Under the pieces are notes generated by a model. That model searched no databases. It was given only the letters and a program-made list of their open reading frames with translations, and was not told the origin of the DNA. 64,000 nucleotides of DNA from a virus: the IMG/VR virus record IMGVR_UViG_3300011445_000020, positions 1 through 64,000 of that record; one strand, 5' to 3'. Position 1 is the stretch's first letter. Every line of letters begins with the position of its first letter. Shown one piece after another: positions 13,934 to 20,409 of the stretch. Made by a program: the position numbers and the translations under genes.

Positions 13934-14064
13934 GGACTCATCAGTGTGCGCAGTTACGCACAGACGCGCGTGGTTCTTAGCAGAGCACTTTCTCTGGCTC
14001 TGCATCTTGCAGCCGCTTCAGCCCTAGCCGGGCATCCACGGGCACTACCACGCGCGTTTCGTCC
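13934..14064 (-). ncRNA. Hammerhead ribozyme 2 (type II)
   Basis: On the minus strand: GGAC (14064-14061), GAA (14060-14058), the 11-nt stem III strand ACGCGCGUGGU (14057-14047), a 72-base loop, its perfect partner ACCACGCGCGU (13974-13964), C17 at 13963, stem I UGUGCG-UAACUG-CGCACA (13962-13945), core CUGAUGA (13944-13938) and GUCC (13937-13934). Every conserved core element is present. Stem III is 11 bp, stem I 6 bp and stem II 4 bp. The first G of GGAC is the last base of the upstream TAG stop codon. Its stem II arms are identical to those of ribozyme 1. Confidence 0.92.
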
Positions 14065-14189
14065 TAGTTCTGCTCTGCGCAGTCGCAGTGATCGAGGTGA
14101 CAGGCGCAGTGCTCGCACCATGCCCACTCTTCAGCGGGGATATTGCGGATGTCGAAATCGAGCGGGACAACAACCTCAGTCTTCGGCAT
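14064..14189 (-). CDS. Cys-rich small protein (41 aa) between ribozymes 2 and 3
   Basis: ATG 14189 with GAGGAG upstream. The product begins PKTEVVVPLDFDIRNIPAEE and ends WCEHCACHLDHCDCAEQN, a possible zinc-binding cluster. The stop codon TAG shares its G with ribozyme 2. It is the first gene of the leftward transcript after ribozyme 3. No family known. Confidence 0.55.
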   Translation of the reverse strand: MPKTEVVVPLDFDIRNIPAEEWAWCEHCACHLDHCDCAEQN

Positions 14190-14202
14190 GATGTGGCTCC
14201 TC

Positions 14203-14316
14203 GCGGTTTCGCCCTCGCGGGCTCGTCAGTGGTGCGATTCTCTCGATACACTTCCGTGCGTTCTAACCGGACGCTATCCGGCTTCGCTCACACGAGAGAA
14301 TCTAGCACCAGACCGC
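14203..14316 (-). ncRNA. Hammerhead ribozyme 3 (type III)
   Basis: On the minus strand: GCGGU (14316-14312), C17 at 14311, stem I UGGUGC (14310-14305) continued by AUUCUCUCG (14301-14293), a structured loop, CGAGAGAAU (14245-14237) and GCACCA (14235-14230), core CUGACGA (14229-14223), stem II GCCC-GCGA-GGGC with a GNRA tetraloop (14222-14211), GAA (14210-14208) and ACCGC (14207-14203), which pairs with GCGGU as stem III. The ends open on stem III, hence type III. N7 is C, which the core allows. Stem III is only 5 bp, and a promoter-like sequence overlaps the 5' part. Confidence 0.82.
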
Positions 14317-14328
14317 TACACCCGTCAA
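14299..14328 (-). promoter_or_regulatory. Candidate leftward sigma70 promoter
   Basis: TTGACG (14328-14323), an 18-base spacer, then TAGATT (14304-14299) on the minus strand. It would drive the whole left arm. A transcript started here (near 14292) would lack the cleavage site of ribozyme 3, so either the promoter is spurious or ribozyme 3 acts only on longer RNAs. Confidence 0.4.
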
Positions 14329-14841
14329 GGTCGTTCCACTGGGTCATCGCGTTTTCAGCCGACTGCGCTGCTAACCGCTCGCACCGTGATAGCGTGCGTC
14401 TCTTGGTCGCGGTAGGTCGCTCTAGTGTGCGTCACCTTGGAGTGTCTGATTGGCCTGCTTCGCGACGCCTTGCGGGCGTTGTTCGCTGGCAGGTTTCGTT
14501 GGAGCGTGCTCGCATCAGCTATGGTCGGGTCGTGAATGGCACTCGACGTGCGCGGGCCTCTAGAGGGCCGTGTGACCTGCTTCGCGCTTCGCTCGCTCCT
14601 GTCACGGGGTTCGCTTGCTGCTTCCGTCCCACGGCGGCCCTGTCGGGCGCTTCGGGCTCTGACGCTTACCTCGTGTGAGGATTCACTATCGCACTCTCTG
14701 TGCCAGCCTGTAACTTGTGCTGCCACAATACCGCAGCCACCGAAGGAACCTCGATCCTGGGCGAAATGCCATTGCGTCAGGGGCATCTAGCAACGTCTTC
14801 ATGCCAGCCGTTTCTCGCCCGCCGCGCCTCCTCATGTGCCC
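14317..14841. other. Non-coding divergent region, nothing clear
   Basis: About 525 bases between the left arm and the rightward promoter. It is GC-rich, with short repeated GCTTCGC-type words. Long open frames exist on both strands but are Arg/Ser/Ala-rich and lack ribosome sites. It may hold an origin, structured RNA or distal control sites; I see no clear iterons or terminator. Confidence 0.4.
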
Positions 14842-14856
14842 GTTCCAAAGTGGAAC
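14842..14856. promoter_or_regulatory. Operator-like inverted repeat
   Basis: GTTCCA-AAG-TGGAAC, 34 bases upstream of the -35 box of the rightward promoter. The right half with its flank, TGGAACAGC followed by a GCGC-rich run, recurs downstream of the promoter at 14954-14962. Two related sites flanking a promoter suggest repressor binding. Confidence 0.4.
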
Positions 14857-14889
14857 AGCCGCGCTTGACAAGGGCATGACATGTCTGGC

Positions 14890-14919
14890 TTGACAGTGGC
14901 ACGCTTCTTGGGGTATGAT
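14890..14919 (+). promoter_or_regulatory. Rightward sigma70 promoter
   Basis: TTGACA at 14890-14895 is a perfect -35 box, and TATGAT at 14914-14919 matches five of six -10 bases, with an 18-base spacer. A second TTGACA lies at 14865-14870 without a matching -10. It precedes the whole plus-strand structural block after a leader of about 200 bases. This is the clearest promoter in the window and implies use of the host RNA polymerase. Confidence 0.75.
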
Positions 14920-15080
14920 ACTGCTGAGGGGGAATCCGCCCGGTGGTGCAAGATGGAACAGCGCGCGGGGCGAGAGGGGAGCGTGCCCTCGGTGGGCTGC
15001 GTGCGTGCGCTATGAGGGCGGGCGCGTGTGGGCGTGAGGCTGGCCCCCCACCCCAGTGACCCTAAAAAATCCCACGCGTA

Positions 15081-15095
15081 GGGGGCGAAGCCCCC
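15081..15095 (+). promoter_or_regulatory. GC-rich hairpin in the structural leader
   Basis: GGGGGC-GAA-GCCCCC, a perfect 6-bp stem 31 bases before the first gene's ATG. There is no U-tract after it, so it is more likely an mRNA-stabilising or attenuating hairpin than a terminator. The rest of the leader (14920-15080) is non-coding and GC-rich. Confidence 0.4.
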
Positions 15096-15125
15096 GGCGC
15101 ATAGAAAGGAAAAGGGGTATGTCAG

Positions 15126-15443
15126 ATGCGACCGAAGTCCGATCCTCTTGCGGGCCATAGACTTATACAGAGACGGTACCGCAATACCCCCAAGTCGAAA
15201 CGCGCCCGTAGAGTCTTTCAATGGCGCTCTTCGGGGCTCACGGCAGAGCTTTTCGATCAGATGGTTATCGCTCAGGGCGGTCTCTGCTCAATCTGCTTAC
15301 AGCAGCTACGTCAGTTGCATGTAGACCACGACCATCAGACTGGTGCGATCCGAGGTCTCCTCTGTCCAGGATGCAACATGGGACTTGGGAACTTTCGGGA
15401 TGATCCGAAGAGTTTGATCCGCGCCGCCCTCTACCTCCTGTAG
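15126..15443 (+). CDS. HNH endonuclease, endonuclease VII type
   Basis: A 105 aa protein with the recombination endonuclease VII (T4 gp49-like) core: CSICLQQ, HVDHDHQTGAIRGLLCPGCN and a helical end. Small members like this act mostly as homing or nicking nucleases. It is the first gene of the rightward block. Paralogues at 22442 and 28277 share the layout. AGGGG lies 8 bases upstream of ATG 15126. Confidence 0.88.
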   Translation: MRPKSDPLAGHRLIQRRYRNTPKSKRARRVFQWRSSGLTAELFDQMVIAQGGLCSICLQQLRQLHVDHDHQTGAIRGLLCPGCNMGLGNFRDDPKSLIRAALYLL

Positions 15444-15454
15444 GAGCATCGTCT

Positions 15455-16201
15455 ATGTCAGAGCGATTCAGCGTCCCGCCTCGGCCGCCCGGTATGTCGA
15501 TCTCTGCCGCGAAAATCCTTCAGGCCCGGACCTATATCCTCGCCCACCCGACCGAATCGAAGTCGGAGCAGGTCATCGGTTCCGGCCTCTCGGAGTCTAC
15601 GATCGCCCGAGCGCGTCGCGATCTGATCGAAGAGGGACGACTACCTGCACCGCGCAACGCGCCGGTGAAGGAAGCGCCGAAGCCGAAAGCTGTCGCGGAT
15701 CAGCCTGCTGCCCCTGCGAAGAGCCCGGCTCCGGCCACGAAAGGAATGCTCGACCACAAGGCACTACTCGACCTCGCGCAGATGATCGATGCCCTCGTGG
15801 ACCTCGGTGACGAAGATGAGATCAATCGCCGGCTCTCAAAGCAGGCGCTGACCTTCGCACTCCGGACGGACCTACATCCCGACACGCGGATGACGGCCTC
15901 GATGCAGTATCACAAGCTGAAGGATCAAGCGAAGGCGAAGGACCTCGGGCCGGGTAAGCCGAAGACCTACGCTCTCGCACTCGGCCGTCTCAAGGACATG
16001 CACCAAGCGTGCGGCGTGAAGATGGTCCTCACCTCCCTCAGGGAATCATTCGGAACCGACGCACTACTCGCAGCACTCAAAGACGTCTTCGGCATGGAGG
16101 ACACTGCCGATGCCCCATCACCAGAAGCGGCTGCTCTGGTCGCGAGCCCGTCTCCATCAGCACCTCTACAAGCTCCTGGAGCGTCCGACCACAACGCTTG
16201 A
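15455..16201 (+). CDS. Putative terminase small subunit
   Basis: A 248 aa protein: an N-terminal HTH (residues about 15-60, ILAHPTESKSEQVIGSGLSE then STIARARRDLIEEGRL), a Pro/Ala/Lys linker and a helical domain from about 100 to 215 (LLDLAQMIDALVDLGDEDEI). A DNA-binding head, oligomerisation region and position a few genes ahead of terL fit a small terminase, which recognises the packaging site. The assignment is from architecture and context; a regulator is possible. Confidence 0.5.
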   Translation: MSERFSVPPRPPGMSISAAKILQARTYILAHPTESKSEQVIGSGLSESTIARARRDLIEEGRLPAPRNAPVKEAPKPKAVADQPAAPAKSPAPATKGMLDHKALLDLAQMIDALVDLGDEDEINRRLSKQALTFALRTDLHPDTRMTASMQYHKLKDQAKAKDLGPGKPKTYALALGRLKDMHQACGVKMVLTSLRESFGTDALLAALKDVFGMEDTADAPSPEAAALVASPSPSAPLQAPGASDHNA

Positions 16202-16550
16202 GTTCAAAGCTTTCCGTAACGGGTACGCTGGTGAAGTCGTCTTCGCCTACGAGTACCCACCGCACAAGATCACCATCATGGTGGACGGGAACACCTCGGA
16301 CACACTCCGCCACGTCCTCCACGAACTCTTGCACGTCGTCTTCTCCGAACTCGTCCTCGGCAAGCTCGACGACACGCTCGAAGAAGTCTTGATCGTCGCT
16401 TTCGATCACTACCTTCATGACTACGTGCAAGCATCGAAGCCCCGTCGGCTCAAGTGGGAAGCTCTCATCGCCCAAAAGCTGAAGGAATCCGAATCTCTCC
16501 TCGATGACGTACCACTGGAAGAGCAGGTGGTCAGAAAGGATCGCGGATGA
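16110..16550 (+). CDS. Zincin-like protein with HELLH motif
   Basis: A 146 aa protein with the metalloprotease-type HExxH signature in VLHELLHVVFSEL (residues about 69-81), followed by an acidic helix (LDDTLEEVLIVAFDHYLHDY). A single-domain zincin-like fold such as this could be a protease, but many short phage homologues are uncharacterised. GGAGG lies 9 bases before its ATG. It overlaps the upstream gene by about 90 bases in another phase, a longer overlap than usual here. Confidence 0.6.
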   Translation: MPHHQKRLLWSRARLHQHLYKLLERPTTTLEFKAFRNGYAGEVVFAYEYPPHKITIMVDGNTSDTLRHVLHELLHVVFSELVLGKLDDTLEEVLIVAFDHYLHDYVQASKPRRLKWEALIAQKLKESESLLDDVPLEEQVVRKDRG

Positions 16551-16804
16551 TGCGCGTCACCGGCGAACTCCACATGATGTTGAGTCGCTTCCACGGCCAT
16601 GCTTCCTCGGTGGACTGCTGGTGTGAACCCGTGAGCATCACGCTCCAGCCGATCAACGGCTTCCCCGGCCTCACTCGCGTGATCGATCACAACGACACGG
16701 TCAACGAACACCACCTCGTCACGCTCAGCAGGCGTGCCCTGGAAAACGATTACGTCACCCGTTTCCTCAACGAAATCAACCTCGACTACAGGAGCCTCGA
16801 CTGA
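16547..16804 (+). CDS. Hypothetical protein (85 aa)
   Basis: It starts MMRVTGELHMMLSRFHGHAS with an ATGATG tandem start and has two cysteines (CWC) near residue 25. It overlaps both neighbours (ATGA, TGATG). Composition looks native; no known family. Confidence 0.5.
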   Translation: MMRVTGELHMMLSRFHGHASSVDCWCEPVSITLQPINGFPGLTRVIDHNDTVNEHHLVTLSRRALENDYVTRFLNEINLDYRSLD

Positions 16805-17070
16805 TGCCACTCTCATCGTCCTGCCAGAACTGCGGCGCGGCAAAGCCCGTCGAACGTTACGCTGATCCATTTTGCAACACCTGCTCCAGCGTGGACACGG
16901 AAGCGCAGCAGCACTTCGCCTCCGAGCACCCGGACGCACTCCAGTCGGACATCCTCTACGCCGGCCGTATGGCCCGCCAAGCGCGCGCGATGCGCCCAGG
17001 CTCGAACTACGTTGATCCGCGTACCTTCTCAGCGAGCCGCCGAGGGCTCCCTTCGAAGCCGGGCGCATAA
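16804..17070 (+). CDS. Zinc-ribbon protein (88 aa)
   Basis: CQNCGAAK...CNTC at residues 7-27 forms a zinc ribbon. The rest is helical (DILYAGRMARQARAMRPGSN) with a basic end. TGATG junction with the upstream gene. Unknown role in the packaging cluster. Confidence 0.6.
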   Translation: MPLSSSCQNCGAAKPVERYADPFCNTCSSVDTEAQQHFASEHPDALQSDILYAGRMARQARAMRPGSNYVDPRTFSASRRGLPSKPGA

Positions 17071-17084
17071 GAAAGGAGAGCACA

Positions 17085-17855
17085 GTGGCTGATCCATTTG
17101 GTCCTGTACCTGAGATTCGAAAGCACTCTGCGAAGAAGTTTGTCGATGACCACGGCGACACGTGGGACGAAACGGGCACGATCAAGATCGGCTTCCGCGA
17201 TCCGCTCGTCGTCCTCAGTGAGCAGGACGCGCTCCGCGACAAGATTCGCGAGGACCTCGACGTCCTCGGCATCCGCGACCGCACCGAGAAGGTGGAGATC
17301 ACCCTCGCAGATGGAACGAAGGACACGGTCGAGCTTCTTCCCGCTGGTCCCCTCGGCGCAGACATCCTCCAGTTCGGCGAGCCTGAGAATGAGGCCGCGC
17401 GGCAGGAGCAGATTCAGTACCACCTCTCGATCGACGAGGCAGTCGAGGAGCGCAAGCTCGCGGTCCTCAAACAGGACGGCAAGACGTTCACCTTCCTAGC
17501 CCGCGATCGCTCTGCCGACGAGCGCCTCCTTGCCGTGCAGGATGCGCAGCGCGCGGCCGACCGTAAAGTGGCGTCATCTGACCGCTTTCGGCAGTCGTTC
17601 GTCCAGCAGAACATCCAGGAGATCGAGTCGATCCGTCAGGGACGGCGTGTCTCCCACAACGAAGCTGTCTACATGTACAACAATCCCGCGAAGTCGCGGA
17701 GCAAGTACCGGCGTGTGCACTGGTTCGCCGAGAGCGTTCGAATCCTCTTCGTCTATCCAGAAGCTCGTACGGCCCTGGTCAAGCAGACCTGGGCGAAGAT
17801 CACACGTACTGTGAGAGGATGGCTCCGTGCGTTACCGTTTGCCCGGAAGACCTGA
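17085..17855 (+). CDS. Hypothetical protein (256 aa)
   Basis: GTG start with AAAGGAG upstream. The N-terminal third is beta-rich (TIKIGFRDPLVVLSEQD, VEITLADGTKDTVELLPAG), the middle is charged and helical, and the end has SRSKYRRVHWFAESVRILFV and a basic tail. It lies directly before terL. I do not recognise it. Confidence 0.55.
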   Translation: MADPFGPVPEIRKHSAKKFVDDHGDTWDETGTIKIGFRDPLVVLSEQDALRDKIREDLDVLGIRDRTEKVEITLADGTKDTVELLPAGPLGADILQFGEPENEAARQEQIQYHLSIDEAVEERKLAVLKQDGKTFTFLARDRSADERLLAVQDAQRAADRKVASSDRFRQSFVQQNIQEIESIRQGRRVSHNEAVYMYNNPAKSRSKYRRVHWFAESVRILFVYPEARTALVKQTWAKITRTVRGWLRALPFARKT

Positions 17856-17869
17856 GTGGCTACACATGT

Positions 17870-17894
17870 CCCCATCGACCGCACATCGATGGGG
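17870..17894 (+). repeat. Hairpin upstream of terL
   Basis: CCCCATCGA and TCGATGGGG, 7 bases apart, form a perfect 9-bp stem ending 24 bases before the terL start codon. No T-tract follows, so it may tune terL translation or be a partial terminator. Confidence 0.4.
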
Positions 17895-17918
17895 GCTCAC
17901 TAGCTGTTGGGAGTACCA

Positions 17919-19856
17919 ATGGCAAAGACTGCTGACATCACTTGGGACCTGGATGCGGAACGTGACCTATGGCGTTCGATCTGCGCTCCGAACTCTTGGT
18001 TCGCGGAAGACGGCGAAACTGTAGGGACACACCCCCAGTCCCTCTGGTACTTCGTCACGAAAGCGTGGGGCGCGGAAGCCTTCCTCAAGGCGAACCCTGC
18101 CGAACCACGTTGGCTCTACGAGCCGATCCATCGGCCCTACCTCGGCTGGTGGCAGAAGCACCTGCTCGCCTGGAAGACCCGCGCCCTCTCAGGCGTCCCT
18201 GGCCGAACACATCTCGCCTCGATCCTCCCTCGTGGCTTCGGAAAGACCGTCTGCGGCACCAAGGCCGCATCCCTCTGGACGCATCTCGACGACGGCAACA
18301 TGACAACGCTGATCCAGTCCGCCACCGAAGAGTTCTCGCTCGGCGTACTCGAAGCGCAGCAGACAGTCATGGCGGGCGAAGATAGCACCTCCTGGTTCTG
18401 CTGGCTCTATGGCAACTGGAAGGACGGCTCGAAGGCCTGGACGAAGAAGTACACGAATCACGGCCTCCGCACCTCACACAACATCAACGAGCCATCGCTC
18501 GACACCTCGTCGGCCGCGATCGGCTCCACCGGATACCATCCCCGCCAGTGCTGGTGGGATGACCCTCTCCAGAAGACGAAGCTCCGTGCTGAGCGCGTTG
18601 CCTACCTCCGTGGGCAGCAAGAGGCGGTCAACGCTGCCTTCAACTCGGTCCACACTAACGGGCTCATCGTCCTCAACCTCACCCGCTACCTCGACAACGA
18701 CATCGCTGGAGAACACCTCCGTAAGGGAGGCGTTGCATCATGGGAGGGCATGACTTGTCCCCACATGGCGACCTTCGACCAAGTTCCATTTGGTGAAGGC
18801 ATCTGGCATGTCTTCTTCTACCAGACGGAAGACGAAGCCACCGGCGAGCCGACGAATCCGCAACTCTGGGACAAGGCGATGATCGCCCAGGCTAAGCACC
18901 GCGACGCGGAAGACTTCGCCTGCCAGCAGCAGAACAATCCAGGCTCGGGTGAACACGCGCCTCTCGTCGAGTCACAGATTCCGTGGCTCTACATGTCCTA
19001 TCCCGATTTTCGTTGGGAGGTCACCCCACAGTGGGCGACTATCCACATCGACACCGCGTTCAAGAACGCGCAGAACATCGGCGCGGGCGACTACAGCGCG
19101 ATCGTCGTCTGGATCAAGGACACGAAGGACAACGGTATCCTCTACCTGGACACCGATCTCCTACGCGCTTCAAACACGTGGCGTGAAGAAGATTTCAACA
19201 AGGAACTCGTCAAGGTCTGCCTCGCACTCCGCAAGCGTGGCATCTACATTCGCGCGATCACCGACGAGAAGGAGCCCGGTGGTAAAGAGGGCACCTACAA
19301 GAACCGAATCCTCGGCATCCTCCGCACAGCCGGCTTCATGTTCTCGGAAGACCAGTTCATCCAGTTCAACCGCACCACGGAGAAGAAGGCACGCATCCGT
19401 ACCGCCGTCGGCCATTGGGCCGAAGGCTACGTCCGCATCCTCCTCCACCGCGATCACTGTGACTGTCCTCCTCCCGAGTACGATCGGCTCACGAATCGCT
19501 ACCTCCCTCGGCAGTGTCCGCACTTCGTCGTCCCGCCTGTCGTCAAGACGCTGATCGATCAGATCGTGCGCGTTGACGTCGTCGGCCACGATGACATCGC
19601 AGATGCGATGACGGACGGCTTCACCAAGCAGTGTGGGTGGATGCCTCCCGCAGTCAAGCCGAGTGACCCCCGCGACGAGGGGGCCATCCCGAAGCGCCCG
19701 TGGGACGAAGACCTGAAGACGGTCGGCAAAGCAATGTCATACGACGAACTCAACCAGTTCCTCGCGGATCGGGATGAGGCAGCTTCCGCTGGCCTCATGT
19801 CTCCTGGTCACGGGTGGGACGATGATTCCTGGTCCTCCCCGCGAGAACCAGTCTGA
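17919..19856 (+). CDS. terL: Terminase large subunit
   Basis: A 645 aa packaging motor. The N-terminal ATPase has a Walker A-like LPRGFGKT near residue 100 and a QCWWDDP Walker B-like strand near 205. The C-terminal RNase H-like nuclease shows HIDTAF near 375 and HDDIADAMTDGF near 565. Cuts concatemers and pumps DNA into the prohead through the portal. ATG 17919 is used because GGGAG precedes it; a TTG four codons earlier is less likely. Its C-terminal extension is acidic and Pro-rich. Confidence 0.92.
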   Translation: MAKTADITWDLDAERDLWRSICAPNSWFAEDGETVGTHPQSLWYFVTKAWGAEAFLKANPAEPRWLYEPIHRPYLGWWQKHLLAWKTRALSGVPGRTHLASILPRGFGKTVCGTKAASLWTHLDDGNMTTLIQSATEEFSLGVLEAQQTVMAGEDSTSWFCWLYGNWKDGSKAWTKKYTNHGLRTSHNINEPSLDTSSAAIGSTGYHPRQCWWDDPLQKTKLRAERVAYLRGQQEAVNAAFNSVHTNGLIVLNLTRYLDNDIAGEHLRKGGVASWEGMTCPHMATFDQVPFGEGIWHVFFYQTEDEATGEPTNPQLWDKAMIAQAKHRDAEDFACQQQNNPGSGEHAPLVESQIPWLYMSYPDFRWEVTPQWATIHIDTAFKNAQNIGAGDYSAIVVWIKDTKDNGILYLDTDLLRASNTWREEDFNKELVKVCLALRKRGIYIRAITDEKEPGGKEGTYKNRILGILRTAGFMFSEDQFIQFNRTTEKKARIRTAVGHWAEGYVRILLHRDHCDCPPPEYDRLTNRYLPRQCPHFVVPPVVKTLIDQIVRVDVVGHDDIADAMTDGFTKQCGWMPPAVKPSDPRDEGAIPKRPWDEDLKTVGKAMSYDELNQFLADRDEAASAGLMSPGHGWDDDSWSSPREPV

Positions 19857-19864
19857 GGTAACCC

Positions 19865-20098
19865 ATGTCAGTTCCCGCAAGCGTCGCAACCCAAATGTCC
19901 GCACTCAACGCTGCTCTCAACCTGCTCGTCAAGGATCGTGAGCGAATCAACAGCATCTTCGAGAACGATCTCGGGAGCAGCGTCTGGGACCTCCTCTCCG
20001 CAGGAGAGAAGACGGGCGTGAAGAACGCGCTCATCGCTGACATGAACTCTGCCCGTGATCAGATCACAGCCGTGAACAACGCGTTGGCGGCCCTGTGA
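19865..20098 (+). CDS. Small helical protein
   Basis: A 77 aa, almost wholly helical protein (ATQMSALNAALNLLVKDRER, then GVKNALIADMNSARDQITAV) with coiled-coil potential. GAGG lies before the ATG. Its stop overlaps the next GTG start. Probably a small structural or fibre-associated protein from context. Confidence 0.5.
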   Translation: MSVPASVATQMSALNAALNLLVKDRERINSIFENDLGSSVWDLLSAGEKTGVKNALIADMNSARDQITAVNNALAAL

Positions 20099-20409
20099 CG
20101 ATCATCGTTGAACTCGACGATGGTACGAAGCACGTCTACAAGGACGTCTACGACGCCTACCTAGCTGTGCGTCACGGTCTCGCGACCGTTGACCCGGAAG
20201 GCCGTGTTGCAGTGATGCCCGACATCCGCTCCTACTCATGGGGCTCCAACCTCCGAGAACTCGTGAAAGAGGTGTCCCAGTCGCTCGTCGAGTTGCAGGA
20301 CACCCTGCGGGAGATGCGTCATGCCAGTTCCAGCAGGAGTGATCGTAGCGTGGCCGACAACGGCAGCAAGCATCCCGAGCGGATGGACTCGCGAAACATC
20401 CCTCGATAG
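20095..20409 (+). CDS. Hypothetical protein (104 aa)
   Basis: GTG start in a GTGA overlap. The beginning is beta-rich (TIIVELDDGTKHVYKDVYDA), the middle helical (NLRELVKEVSQSLVELQDTL), and the last third (SSSRSDRSVADNGSKHPER) lies in another phase over the start of the collar-like gene. Only the first 70 or so residues look structured. Confidence 0.5.
   Translation: MTIIVELDDGTKHVYKDVYDAYLAVRHGLATVDPEGRVAVMPDIRSYSWGSNLRELVKEVSQSLVELQDTLREMRHASSSRSDRSVADNGSKHPERMDSRNIPR

Noticed and set aside
14088-14678. A 196-codon plus-strand open frame over the ribozyme/control region
   Set aside because: No ribosome site, Arg/Ser/Ala-rich composition, and it lies antisense to three ribozymes and a small gene.
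14881-14919. Two competing rightward promoters
   Set aside because: The first TTGACA (14865) has no acceptable -10 box at 16-18 bases, so only the second is called.
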